Shown here piece after piece: positions 11,457 through 23,541 of a stretch of DNA of 64,000 nucleotides. The DNA is from Saccharina japonica (taxonomy: Eukaryota > Sar > Phaeophyceae > Laminariales > Laminariaceae), in the NCBI GenBank assembly GCA_008828725.1, contig MEHQ01000932.1, forward strand, positions 260,671 to 324,670, given 5' to 3'. A program made the translations under genes and the position numbers. Positions within the stretch are counted from its first letter, which is position 1. Each line of letters opens with the position of its first letter. The notes beneath the pieces are model-generated. The model made no database searches, was not told where the DNA came from, and worked only from the letters and a program-made list of their open reading frames with translations.

Positions 11457-12926
11457 TACCTGTGTCTGGACCTCTCGTCCGTAACGCGACAGCCTCATCA
11501 ATCGATGTGTTTTTGTTTTGTTCAAATGTTTATTTAATTATCGAGTTTGCCGTATTTATTCAGGATTGGTCCTAGAATCACGTTTGTTATTTGTTTCTTC
11601 TAATTATCTAAAAACAAAGAGTGGTGCTTTGCGCACGCAGCACCGTCCGCAATCGATTATAACTAGTCTCCCGCGGAAGGCGATAATATCAAATCTCCGA
11701 GGCTGTATGCGTTGTTTCTCCGACGGTGGTGGTCGCCAAGGGTGAAAGACACTGACGATCTGTTTCTGGAACTCTCGCCCGAAACGCGACAGCCTTACCT
11801 ATTTATGCTTGTTTGTTTTTTACAAACTTTTTGTTTGTTCTCGAGTTTGCCGTATTTATTCAGGATCGGTCCTGAGAATATCTTTGCTACTTATACATTC
11901 GATTTATCCGAAAATAAATATTGGTGCTTTGCGCACGCAGTATCATCCGCGACCAACGATAACTCGTCTTAGACGGAATGAGATGGTACGAAAGCTTCGA
12001 CGCTGTACGCCTCATTGCTATGACAGTGGTTGTTGGAAACGCTGCGAAAATTTGGTCGACTGTGTGTGGACCTCTCGTCCGAAATGTGATAGCCTCCCCA
12101 TTATGTTTGTTGTTCAAACTTTAGTGTTGTCCCGTCTGCCGTGTACATGTTTCCGTGCAATATAATACAAACAAAGTACCATACGTATACTCAACCACAC
12201 CCAGCAGGCAGCGGGGCGCCTTTATGTGAACCGTGGTGCCGTGCTTTGTATTTCGAGCATACAGCTTTGTTGCCCTGGACCATGGAGCTCTTGGCATTTG
12301 CAAGTCGCCTCTTAGCATGCTGTGTCCTTGGTGAGCGAGCGTGGTGGGCGGAACCGCCAGCTACGCGAAGCACCGCGTAATAGATTAGGTACTACTCGTG
12401 CGAGTGTTTTACAACTAGCTGAGGTCAACAGACACGATAGTTAGATAATACCACCCCAAGCAGGATAATAAGAAACGAGAGTGCGTAAGAACAACCTATC
12501 TCGTGCTTGTGATAGTTCCCATTGCATATCTAGTGAAAGATCCGTTGTTGTAGTGGTTGGCTGCTCGAGATAATGACGACCTTTGTTTCCGTGCGGTTGT
12601 TGCGTAGATTCGGCGACTACGTTCTCGGAGAAGATCAGACCCATGTATGAGCAGATGAACAGATAATAAAGTACATGTGGTGCGATGCTGATAAAACGAT
12701 ATTGATGATAACCACGATGGTCGATGTAAACTCGATGATAAAGATGAGTGGGCTCGGCTCGACGTGATGTCATGGTGCCGTGATGTTCTTTCAGCATATG
12801 GTTCGAACATACTTCCTAGATTTGGTGCTCAAAATTGTGCGGAGCAATGGTTTTGTTGTGTCAATAAAAATGTGAAGAAACAAAACCTGGCTTTTATCGG
12901 ATCTTGGACCTGTCTTGACGACCCTA
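11457..12926. repeat. 1.47-kb flank segment, copy 1 (identical to 16627-18096)
   Basis: Every compared block is identical to the sequence 5170 bp downstream, including all open frames. It contains about 2.3 tandem units of a ~300-bp repeat (motifs 'tggacctctcgtccg', 'gtggtgctttgcgcacgcag', 'gtttgccgtatttattcagga'). It is host-side flank of the LTR element, now duplicated. The 3' end at 12926 joins directly to element-internal sequence. Confidence 0.85.
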
Positions 12927-13722
12927 TAGCAGCAGCGAAGCTGACAGCCCTTCGGAGGAAGATGATAGCGAAGCTGCGTGCCACGCCGAGCGAAGCCCAG
13001 CGCGCTGATTCGGAGAGGGCAACGGCAGAGCAGAGGAGGAAGGCAGCTGGGACATCAGTGCGGCAAGAGCAGGAGGCTCGAGCCGGCACGTTGACCACTG
13101 CTGCAAACCATACCCGCTCTACGCCCACCCCCAAATTTGATGAGGAAGCGACGAGAGGAGAAAAAGGAGAAGATATGGGTGACGAGTACAGAGAAGAACA
13201 AGCTGAGGAGCTTAGTGGAGTCCAGACCTCTCGGAGCGGCAGCAGTGCACAGGATGGGCAGAGGGTCCTGCCGCAGCTGCATCCGATTGAGAGAAGCCCC
13301 TTTGAGCCGGTTTGTTGGGTGAACCCGGGCGCGCAAGAGCAGGTGGCTCCGTTTGCACGCCACGCTGGAACCCACTCCGCGGTGACGAAGGAACCGTCAC
13401 ACGCGGAAGAGCAAGAGGTCGGAGAGATGGTTTTATGTGCGAGTGGAAGGGGGTCTCAGGAGGAGGAAAGTAGAGTAGGAGTCGGAGATGACGGCGTTGG
13501 GATGGGCGAGGAGCAGGAGCATCAGCCGTTGCCACCGCCGCTGCCGCCACCGCCGCCTCTACCACCGCCTCCTCCACCGCCCGCGGAAGGCACGCGTGCA
13601 GACCTCGAGGCGGAGCAGCACGCCCTGGTAGTGGCGAGTCGTTTGGTGCTGGCATACGGAGCCCTGTTATCATTCGAGCAACGGAAAGAGGAGGAAGAGG
13701 AGGAGAAGGAAGAGGAGGAGCA

Positions 13723-13753
<31 letters not shown>

Positions 13754-16337
13754 GGGAGCAAGGACGGGTGGGGCGGCGGCAAGCAACACCACCTACAGCA
13801 AGGTTGTGTTTGGATCAGCATGGAAGCTGGACCGCAATGGCGCCTGGGTGCTGGGCTCATGCCTCCGTTCAGCCCTGATTGAGGTATACGCTGTGTTCGT
13901 GCTGCCTGATCGATTGCCTTTCCCCCTGTTTTTGATGATGTTTTTGATGATACGCACGAAGATGCCGCTACTGCTGTTCAGGTATATTAATAGTAGGTGT
14001 GTCGTAGAAAAGGCTTGTTTGGACCACCTATCATTATACTGAATACGAGTAGTTGGTTCTGTTGTCTTTCGTTTTTTTGCGCGGGGCGATGGACTACGTA
14101 CTGGGGCTTGGGGGAGGATGAAATATGATGCACGCATGATAGGATTGATTGAGTACGCACGTAACGAGCACTTGACGAGCCGACATTGTTATGTTTCGGT
14201 TGTGTGCTTTGCTTCGAACGCTGTGCTACCACACTGCACGTACTAACCTTGTCAGATAGCGACATATCAGTATACGTATGATAATAGCCGACATGCAGCA
14301 ATTCTGCTGTAACTTTCGCTTGGACCTGTAGTCAACAAGGGGAAGGTACTTGGAACATGCTCATACGGTTACTTTGTCTGTTTGCGATGCTTTTGCTATT
14401 TGTACGAGAAGTACTATTATACTGCTGTGAGTATACCAGATATATGCGTGTGGTGGCTTTCATGATTTGTGAGCATTTTCGTATGCTTATTTTGTGTGTA
14501 CCTGATGTAAACGGTAGTGCTCTGTGTGCGGACAGTTTTATGATCGCGAAGGTCGTATATACATCCATGCATACATATAAGACACTGCGTTATACCATGG
14601 TACAACGCAACTGCGAACGTACTACTGCTCAGATAAGGTTATCATGGTTGGTATAATACGATGTTGGAAAATTCTGGGCGTTGTGATATGATATGAATAT
14701 GCGATGGAGTGGAGCATTGATACCGAGTGAAAATATGTTTTGGGCGACTCAGATTGACTGCTGTATGTTGTGTGCTCTTCCGCCCTCTCTCCCTCCCTCC
14801 CTCCGTAACGAACCAGTTATAGGTACGAGATGGTTCTGATCATCAATCATGTAGCACAAATGCTATGTACGTACTTAAAAGCAGGAGGAGTATAAGTGGA
14901 GTAGGTGCTTTAAACACGTAATCATATAGCAGTTACTATGTGCTCTTTGTTGGCGATGTGAAATATGCACTTGCACTTGTTGTCTGATCACGCCATTCGA
15001 ATCTTGATGAATATATATATGAATGCGTTTTGTCTTTCCGCGCACTGCTATTGGTTGGTTAAAACGCTGTTCTTGAGGCATTGTTGCTTGGTGATAAAAT
15101 AGTACACTTCAGAGCTTTCCTTGTGTGGAAATCGCTCGAAGGTTCTTGATTATACCAGCAGCTCGTGGCAAGGGGAGATCACGTTTCCCCGATGATAAGT
15201 TGGCGTAATAACTACTGCTGTAAGCTTGAAACCATACCACGCGGTCGGATAAATTACGTTTGCGTATGAATGAGGATTTGAGATTTATTGTTTTAGTTTT
15301 AGAGTCAATCTCAATGGTGATACCGTCTCTGGCTGTCTGGCCTGGGCGGCTTTTCTGGTAGTTCGGAAAATACATTGATTGACTGGTTGACCGACTGAAA
15401 TGAGGATCTGAGATTTAGTTTTAGTTTTAGAGTCGATCTCAATGGTGATACCGTCTCTGGCTGTCTGGCCTGGGCGGCTTTTCTGATAGTTCGGAAAATA
15501 CATTGATTGACTGGTTGACTGATTGAACGAGGATTCGAGAATGGAGGATATTGAATGAGTTTCTGATTGGGCTGGTGGGGTTAAGGTTGGGTTGTGGTTT
15601 TTGATTGATGGTTTTCGGGCATTGAAAATTCTGCCTGTTTACTGATTAAAATAGTGGATACTGCTGTGCGGATATACTGTTCTTGGTCGAACCGTGATCG
15701 GGAGCTGTATTGTTGATTGTCAGGGAGATATTCAATGATGATAACGGCTGGTCTGGTAGTTCCGAGAATACATTGTACGGTATTGAGATTTGTATTGAGG
15801 ATTTTTCAGAGTTTCGAGATTCTTGCAACGTGCAGTGGTATCTGAAGTTAGTACTACTGGACAAACCTGTATCGACCTGTTGACACCGAGCTGATGACCG
15901 CCTGATTACCGAGGCCTTATGCCCTAGTTGCGGCAGCTGAGTGTCTTGGAAGATTGTTGAAGTTTGAGCCAGTATGGTTTAGATTTTGGTATTTGAGTTT
16001 GAATGAATGTGCTTGAATTTCTGGTATTCGGTACTTTGAATTTGCTTGAGGTTTTTATTAATCTTGTGGTATTCGGTACTTTGAATTTGCTTGAGGTTTT
16101 GGGACATTGTGGTCCACATTCGGTACGTGAATTTGGAATGTGTGATATTGATTCGGGATGATGATTTGTGGTTTTCGGGACAGCTATGAGGTGTGACCAT
16201 GCTATGATATTGTGATGCTTTATTGCCATACTGTTCACCATGCAGGGAGGATATTAGTTGATGGGACTGTATACCTGTTCGGAATGCATACTGCGGATGT
16301 GTGGTGTCGCACAGTATCGATTGTAAAGCAGGGAGGA
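12927..16337 (+). mobile_element. LTR fossil A, internal region (gag-like ORF remnant plus non-coding 3' part)
   Basis: It corresponds, reversed, to element B interior 23542-26790. The left part (to about 13880) is an open frame with charged coiled-coil-like, proline-rich and glutamine-rich stretches, ending in 'WKLDRNGAW'; I interpret it as gag-like. No reverse transcriptase, integrase or protease was recognised, so it looks like a non-autonomous LTR element. The 3' part has two tandem ~123-bp units at about 15270-15510 and a polypurine tract 'gcagggagga' before the right LTR. The 5' end of the interior is missing, so the copy is broken. Confidence 0.7.
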
Positions 16338-16626
16338 TATTGATTGTGCTTGGTACTCTATACAGCAGGTATGATGACGGTTTCATATAGTAGGGAGTTC
16401 ATATACTTGATGAGGCTTTCTCCATCTGTGAGGTCTCGTGCTTGCTGGTGACTTCCCTGACTTGCTTGCTTGACTTGCTCGCTGCGCCTCGATGGTGGCC
16501 TGCGAGGTCCGACGATAATATATATACACTTAACTACGTGGTTTATGTCTACAGGAGGAGCGCTCCAGCTCCCTGACCCTGCTCGCCTGTGCGAGGCCCT
16601 GGCATGAGCCCGAGGTCGTATCAATA
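16338..16626 (+). mobile_element. Right LTR of fossil element A
   Basis: Starts TATTGATTGTGC directly after the polypurine tract and ends GTATCAATA. It is closely related to both LTRs of element B. Followed by flank 'tacct', as after the left LTR. Confidence 0.8.
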
Positions 16627-18096
16627 TACCTGTGTCTGGACCTCTCGTCCGTAACGCGACAGCCTCATCAATCGATGTGTTTTTGTTTTGTTCAAATGTT
16701 TATTTAATTATCGAGTTTGCCGTATTTATTCAGGATTGGTCCTAGAATCACGTTTGTTATTTGTTTCTTCTAATTATCTAAAAACAAAGAGTGGTGCTTT
16801 GCGCACGCAGCACCGTCCGCAATCGATTATAACTAGTCTCCCGCGGAAGGCGATAATATCAAATCTCCGAGGCTGTATGCGTTGTTTCTCCGACGGTGGT
16901 GGTCGCCAAGGGTGAAAGACACTGACGATCTGTTTCTGGAACTCTCGCCCGAAACGCGACAGCCTTACCTATTTATGCTTGTTTGTTTTTTACAAACTTT
17001 TTGTTTGTTCTCGAGTTTGCCGTATTTATTCAGGATCGGTCCTGAGAATATCTTTGCTACTTATACATTCGATTTATCCGAAAATAAATATTGGTGCTTT
17101 GCGCACGCAGTATCATCCGCGACCAACGATAACTCGTCTTAGACGGAATGAGATGGTACGAAAGCTTCGACGCTGTACGCCTCATTGCTATGACAGTGGT
17201 TGTTGGAAACGCTGCGAAAATTTGGTCGACTGTGTGTGGACCTCTCGTCCGAAATGTGATAGCCTCCCCATTATGTTTGTTGTTCAAACTTTAGTGTTGT
17301 CCCGTCTGCCGTGTACATGTTTCCGTGCAATATAATACAAACAAAGTACCATACGTATACTCAACCACACCCAGCAGGCAGCGGGGCGCCTTTATGTGAA
17401 CCGTGGTGCCGTGCTTTGTATTTCGAGCATACAGCTTTGTTGCCCTGGACCATGGAGCTCTTGGCATTTGCAAGTCGCCTCTTAGCATGCTGTGTCCTTG
17501 GTGAGCGAGCGTGGTGGGCGGAACCGCCAGCTACGCGAAGCACCGCGTAATAGATTAGGTACTACTCGTGCGAGTGTTTTACAACTAGCTGAGGTCAACA
17601 GACACGATAGTTAGATAATACCACCCCAAGCAGGATAATAAGAAACGAGAGTGCGTAAGAACAACCTATCTCGTGCTTGTGATAGTTCCCATTGCATATC
17701 TAGTGAAAGATCCGTTGTTGTAGTGGTTGGCTGCTCGAGATAATGACGACCTTTGTTTCCGTGCGGTTGTTGCGTAGATTCGGCGACTACGTTCTCGGAG
17801 AAGATCAGACCCATGTATGAGCAGATGAACAGATAATAAAGTACATGTGGTGCGATGCTGATAAAACGATATTGATGATAACCACGATGGTCGATGTAAA
17901 CTCGATGATAAAGATGAGTGGGCTCGGCTCGACGTGATGTCATGGTGCCGTGATGTTCTTTCAGCATATGGTTCGAACATACTTCCTAGATTTGGTGCTC
18001 AAAATTGTGCGGAGCAATGGTTTTGTTGTGTCAATAAAAATGTGAAGAAACAAAACCTGGCTTTTATCGGATCTTGGACCTGTCTTGACGACCCTA
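16627..18096. repeat. 1.47-kb flank segment, copy 2
   Basis: Identical partner of 11457-12926. This is probably the original location, because at 18096 it runs on into sequence whose relative at 18899 has matching bases on both sides of that point ('acctgtcttgacga' before, 'ctcgatcgca' after). Confidence 0.8.
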
Positions 18097-19055
18097 CGTC
18101 GCCGCGTCTTGTCGATCGCAAAATAACCGGCACAGCTGAACTGGTTCCAGGTGTGCCTTATAGATTATACAGGTACAACAACCCGTGTTGATATGATTGG
18201 TCAATTTATCCCGTACATAAAAAACATATTTTTTCTCGTACCTCGAAAATACTACGCTTTGCATTTTGCTTTCAAAGTAATATCATGTTAATGCGGCCCC
18301 CCACTTGGAGTACAGGGTGGAGAGAGGGGCAGATCCCCCGGAGTTTCTCCAGTAGTAACCCTCTGCCAGCATCCGTAAAATTGTCAACCTTCATCCCCAA
18401 CGGGCTATCTATGTCGATCTGTCGACGCCAGCTTCCACCATAGGGATGGGTCATTATACGGACGTTTATGCTACCCCCCCCCCCCCCCCCCACACGCGCA
18501 CCCACAGTTCTTGCAGTACCCCGTGCCGCGCGTGCGCCGCCATACAAATCCTACTTACTTCCCACCTTGCATTCGCACCCTCGCCTACACCCCGTAATAC
18601 TTTCACTGCTTCGCACCCAGCTCGGAGAGTGTACTCACTTGCCCCCACTCGGTACTCTGCCCCTGTTGGGCGCCGATACCCGCTTCCCCTTGGGCCATCA
18701 GGATTCCACCAAACCAGCGTCCTTCCCGCGACTGCGTACGTACGCCTTGTACGCATCGGGCACCCACCGTCCCTCACGCTACAAGACCTCTGATATAGCC
18801 CCCCCGGCCGCCAACTGCGTTGGGCCACCAATCCTCAGGGAGTGCAGAGCGTATTCATCCGGGAACTAAACCAGTATTTTATCACACATTTAACCTGTCT
18901 TGACGATCTTGCCTCGCTGCGTTCTCTCGATCGCATGTCAACCGTAACAGCCTAAGTGGTCCGAGGTATACCTCATACCGGTAGACTATATGGGTACAAC
19001 AAACCGTGTTGATCTGATTGGTCAACTTCTCCCGTATATACACAACACATATGGT
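18085..19055 (-). mobile_element. Tyrosine-recombinase element fossil (Crypton- or DIRS-like) between ~160-bp direct repeats
   Basis: On the minus strand about 18730-18860 encodes 'LHSLRIGGPTQLAAGG', then 'REGRW' and 'YKAYVRSRGK'. This is the HxxR box and following GRW/Y region expected at the C-terminus of tyrosine recombinases. Repeats at 18085-18265 and 18899-19060 (shared 'tcttgacga', 'gtacaacaa.ccgtgttgat.tgattggtcaa') lie on both sides. The coding part is decayed with at least one break. A run of C lies at 18474-18491. Assignment to a superfamily is uncertain because no partner protein was found. Confidence 0.6.
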
Positions 19056-19059
19056 TTTG

Positions 19060-19743
19060 TACTTCGATGATACTACGCACAAAGCAACTATAACATGTGC
19101 GAACTCTGGTAGCGTGTGACGACTGGCGTGTGCACCAGCTTTTAGTTAATGTGTTACGCCTAGACCCGATTGCTGATGGCCGACAATACACAGTCTGTGG
19201 TTTGAGAGGCAGAACGCAGGCCACGGGGAAGCGAACCTGACAAGAGTTTCAAAGAAGAATATTAGAAGATGGTTCCCGACTCCAGGCTCATGTTGATTGA
19301 TTGATTGCTTCGCTGACCAGAAGAAAACTGGTAGTTAGCAAAGTAGGAGTGAGCCGATGTGCATTGCGCGTGGGCGCTGCTCGTAGGCCAAAACCAACAT
19401 AGGAATACTCGTGCAATTAGTTTTAAACAAAAGGGAGATACCCTTGGTACGAGACCCTAGTCTTGCGGTAACAACCGATATCCTTTTTAGGATACGGACT
19501 CATGACCTCATATGTTTAGCCCAAATTATTACTTCAACAACAACTAATTTTGTGCTACCGATTCCAGAGGGATACTGAAGATACCTTCTCTATACTTTAC
19601 CAGTATGCACGTCTTACATGTGCTGCTGTAGATACGGAAGATATATTATCTATAATTTACCCTCCCTGACTCATCTGTGATATAAGGGGGGGAGCTGGAC
19701 GAACACAGCTAGTTGAAATCAAGTCATTATTTGTTTTTGCTAC
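19060..19743. other. Intronic stretch without recognised features
   Basis: No supportable gene, repeat or element between the recombinase fossil and the Mutator-like element. Confidence 0.4.
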
Positions 19744-21321
19744 TTTTCAAAAGGGCAATGGTCATTTGGGGGTATACCCCCTGGTTTTACGGCCATTTGG
19801 GGGTAGGGTCAAAATGCGCCCGCGGAACGCGCTCCCGCGGCCCAAACAGGCCTCAAACGCCATTCCGAAGCCCTGGCGAGATGCCCGAAGCCCATGCCCA
19901 GCACGCACACAACTTTTGTTTTTTTTTCAGGCACGTCCTTGGGCCTAACGGGACGGCGGCGCACGAGGGAGCAAACGAAGTCCCCCCTTTGACCACCTCT
20001 TGGGGGGGGATAACCCCACGTACCTACTAAATTTATCTACTCCCCCCGATTGACCACTTTTTTCACCCCGTTTGACCGAAACCATACCCCCTTTTGACCA
20101 TCTGTGACAGCTTCAAAAACGACTACAGCAGTACGTATCTACGTCGTCACCGCCCAACAGCCCGAACAGATCACGGGACGGAATACCCAGAACTTGCGAG
20201 TAGTCGGGATCGTTTGCCTCCCAAGAAATAAATCTCGGCACAACTATACAAATCAAATCTTTATAGACGATATGAAGATATCGGCTCTTCTGAGAAAACA
20301 TGACGGTGATGGGGGAATCAGAACACATACGAGTACGTGTATACTCGGCGTATGGGTCGTGAGTTGCTGGGTGCTTGGTGCTTGGTGCTTCGTTCCTGGG
20401 TGCTGTGGGTCATGGATGCGCGGTGTTGGGTTGTTGGACGGGAGGGGTCTTTGGGACACGAGCAACATCAGGCGCAACGACGGTCGTTAGTCTTCTTGAG
20501 AAGTGTTTTCCTCCTGTCCCCAACGTATCCATCCCCGACGGCAGGCTGGTGTGTTCGAGTACAGATCGCCAGGATCACACCCAGCAACCAAGCACCAAGC
20601 ACCAAGCACCCAGCAACCCACGACCCATACGCCGAGTATATACGTACGTGTTCTGATTCCCCCATCACCATAGCAACCAAGCACCAAGCACCAAGCACCC
20701 AGCAACTCACGACCCATACGCCTAGTATACACGTACTCGTATGTGTTCTGATTCCCCCATCACCGTCGTGTTTTCTCAGAAGAGCCGATATCTTCATATC
20801 GTCTATAAAGATTTGATTTGTATAGTTGTGCCGAAATTTATTTCTTGGGAGGCAAACGATCCCGACTACTCGCAAGTTCTGGGTATTCCGTCCCGTGATC
20901 TATTCGGGCTGTTGGGCGGTGACGTGGATACGTACTGCTGTAGTCGTTTTTGGGGCTGTCGCAGATGGTCAAAAGGGGGTATGGTTTTGGTCAAACGGGG
21001 TGAAAAAAGTGGTCAATCGGGGGGAGTAGATAAATTTAGTAGGTACGTGGGGTTATCCCCCCCCAAGATGTGGTCAAAGGGGGGACTTCGTTTGCTCCCT
21101 CGTGCGCCGCCGTCCCGTTAGGCCCAAGGACGTGCCTGAAAAAAAAACAAGTTGTGTGCGTGCTTGGCATGGGCTTCGGGCATCTCGCCAGGGCTTCGGA
21201 ATGGCGTTTGAGGCCTGTTTGGGCCCGCGGGAGCGCGTTCCGCGGGCGCATTTTGACCCTACCCCCAAATGGCCGTAAAACCAGGGCGTATACCCCCAAA
21301 TGACCATTGACCTTTTCAAAA
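19744..21321. mobile_element. Mutator-like non-autonomous hairpin element with 9-bp TSD
   Basis: Target duplications TTTTCAAAA at 19744-19752 and 21313-21321 flank termini 'gggcaatggtcatttggggg' and, reversed, 'ggtcaatggtcatttggggg'. The inverted arms are about 640 bp (19753-20395 and 20672-21312) and highly similar. Next to the right arm lies a second ~90-bp copy of its inner end (20583-20671), and the centre is about 180 bp. Subterminal repeats 'catttgggggta' and 'ggtcaaagggggg' lie within the arms. A 9-bp duplication with long inverted repeats points to the Mutator superfamily. No transposase was seen, so it would depend on a partner in trans. Confidence 0.85.
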
Positions 21322-22409
21322 TCCGTGTCCGATTTTGAGGTGATCCGCCACATTTTTGAGCCGCCCGTCAGAAAGGCACTGCGTCCCATACGATGACACT
21401 GCAGGTCGTGCATCGTGCATGCTGCAGGCGATATGAAAGACAACAGCTGGTAGTTGTACTGGCGGCATAGCTAACACACGCGAGACAAGCCCTGTCACCC
21501 CTCTCGATGTTCTGATGCACAGCACCGCGTGGTTGCCCTTTGTTTCTGTGACTCTAAACCACGGGAAACATACCAGGTTTACAGCAGCAGCAGCAGCAGG
21601 AGCAGCTGCAGTATGTTCCGAGATGCCGTCGTCGGCTGCGTAGTGAAGAATGCACACCGGTGTACGACATATACGTAAAAGACAAGAAATAATCAGACAC
21701 CGCATCACCTACAAAAATACAACGTGCATAGTAGTAGGAGTGGCTGCGGTAATAACCACACCTCCCCCGATAAAAACACAAAAGCTTGACCCACGTCAAA
21801 AACTCGGTCGCTGTGCTGAGTGTTCTCTCCTCCCGCGTGCATGAGACATCCACCCTCCGAGAGAGCCTATCTGACGAGCAAAGCTCATGCCTGATGATGG
21901 CACCGCTACTTTTTACGCACCTGGTATTTTATCACACTGTATCTATCTGCGTACCGTGCCTGTGCGTATCTGCGTACAGCGTATCCGAGAGATTATTTTA
22001 CTTTTTTGGCATATTTTCCAGGTGCGTACGTATGTTTGTTCATTGTGCGTGCGGATCACTTTGAGTGCACGTATTATGTTTTTCGGATCACCCAGTCCGG
22101 GTCGTCCACCCAAAACGCAGGTGATTCCATTTCCCAACTATCATTTTCACACTCTCGTGCTGCTGTATAAACCCATGATACCCCTACTGTTTTATATTAA
22201 TTACCTACGAGTATGTGTACGAGTACACAGCAGAGCAACACAGGCTCTGCTGCGAATAAAATACATTAATAGACGACGACAACCTGGGAAGTTGCGTGTT
22301 ATACATATAAATGTGTATTGTATACCAGAAGACTCTCGTAGTGCTATCAAGTAGCGACAATGATTACTGATAAGTATAATCCCTAATGTACTCCTGTTGA
22401 TTACGAGAA
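21322..22409. other. Intronic stretch without recognised features
   Basis: Contains a short CAG tract near 21583 only. Open frames such as 21887-22354 lack motifs. Confidence 0.4.
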
Positions 22410-22491
22410 GTGTGGTAGAAACGTGGAGTAAAATGTTACGTAATGCGGATCAACGTGCAATTGAACCTTCTAAACCCCAATTACACCACAC
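22410..22491. mobile_element. Small MITE, copy 1 (~82 bp)
   Basis: Ends are inverted: 'gtgtggtagaaac' at the left and, reversed, 'gtgtggtgtaatt' at the right. A second copy lies at 22742-22824 with shared interior 'aacgtgga.t.aa.tgttacgtaa'. No transposase partner or clear target duplication was found. Confidence 0.6.
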
Positions 22492-22741
22492 TCTCCCACA
22501 CCAAACCTGACATATATATGAGGCTATGTCAGGAATACCACTGAGGTTCGGATTATCCAAGTTGTTTCTGCCGATTTATCGATGCTCTAGTTAGTATGCA
22601 ATTCCGCTGCTCTTATCGTTGTCTCAGTTTTAGTGGGAGATGTCTCAGATTCTCGTACAGTGTTTATTTTTAGTGATGGCGAAGATCGAACCAGCCTCGA
22701 CCCTTGCCTCCTGAAAGCAACATGTCCTGCCAACGACGCAA

Positions 22742-22824
22742 GTATGGTAGAAACGTGGAATGAATTGTTACGTAACGTAGATCAACCTGTAAGTGACCGT
22801 TCTTAACCCCAATTCCACCACACA
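22742..22824. mobile_element. Small MITE, copy 2
   Basis: About 80% similar to 22410-22491 in the same orientation, with the same inverted ends. Two copies 332 bp apart may reflect local transposition or tandem duplication of a larger unit. Confidence 0.6.
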
Positions 22825-22829
22825 CAGTA

Positions 22830-23257
22830 GTCAAAACGCCAGTTAAGTACCTAGCTGATCCAATATTTGTTGCAGAAGCTGGTGGCCATACGCTTCACGA
22901 AGGCTTTGGCAAAGGTGTGGTCGAGTTTGCTCCTGCTGAGGGAGTAGACGACGATGATGTCGGCTCTAGTGTTGAGCTGATGGCTTGAAACTAAAATGTA
23001 AGATATTTGCTGGCGACAAGTACGACAAGTACTGCGGCATGAGGTTGCTGCATATAGAGAGAAGGAGCCACGTTTTTTGCTGGAGCTTGCGGGGGCCCCT
23101 TAGCTTTACTCGATATAAATACCAAGATTGTGAGTCCGTGTTGAGCATGCCTGATGCCATTGTGACCATTGCTCCGTGCTGTTGTCGCTGATGCTGTTGC
23201 AGGTCGAGTAGTTGCAATTGCTGAAGTAGTAAATGTAGTCGTTGTAGTTGCAGGTGC
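22830..23257. other. Intronic stretch before element B
   Basis: No supportable gene. A 'gtagttg'-rich run near 23205-23262 is where element B inserted. Confidence 0.4.
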
Positions 23258-23262
23258 TGTTG

Positions 23263-23541
23263 TGTTGATTCGACCTTGGGCTCATGACGGGGCCTAGAAC
23301 AGGCGGGCAGGGTTAGGGAGCTGGAGCGCTCCTCATATAGACATAAACCACGTATATATTAGCATCGGACCTCGCAGGCCATCATCGAGGCGCAGCGAGC
23401 AAGTCAAGGAAGACAAGTCAAGCCAAGTCACCAGCAAGCACGAGACCTCACAGATTGAGAAAGCCTCATCAAGTATATGAACTCCCTAATATATGAAACC
23501 GTCATCATACCTGCTGTATCGAGTACCAAGCACAACCAATA
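23263..23541 (-). repeat. 3' LTR of element B
   Basis: TGTTGATT...ACCAATA on the plus strand. Seven of its eight differences from the other LTR are A or T here against G or C there, several at CpG sites. Confidence 0.85.

Noticed and set aside
13522-13860. Proline-, cysteine- and glycine-rich antisense frames over the gag-like region
   Set aside because: Mirror frames of the CAG- and CCG-rich sense sequence; no independent support.
12764-13882. 372-codon plus-strand open frame
   Set aside because: It runs from the duplicated flank of element A across a rearrangement junction into the element's gag-like region, so it is a chimeric frame and not a host gene.
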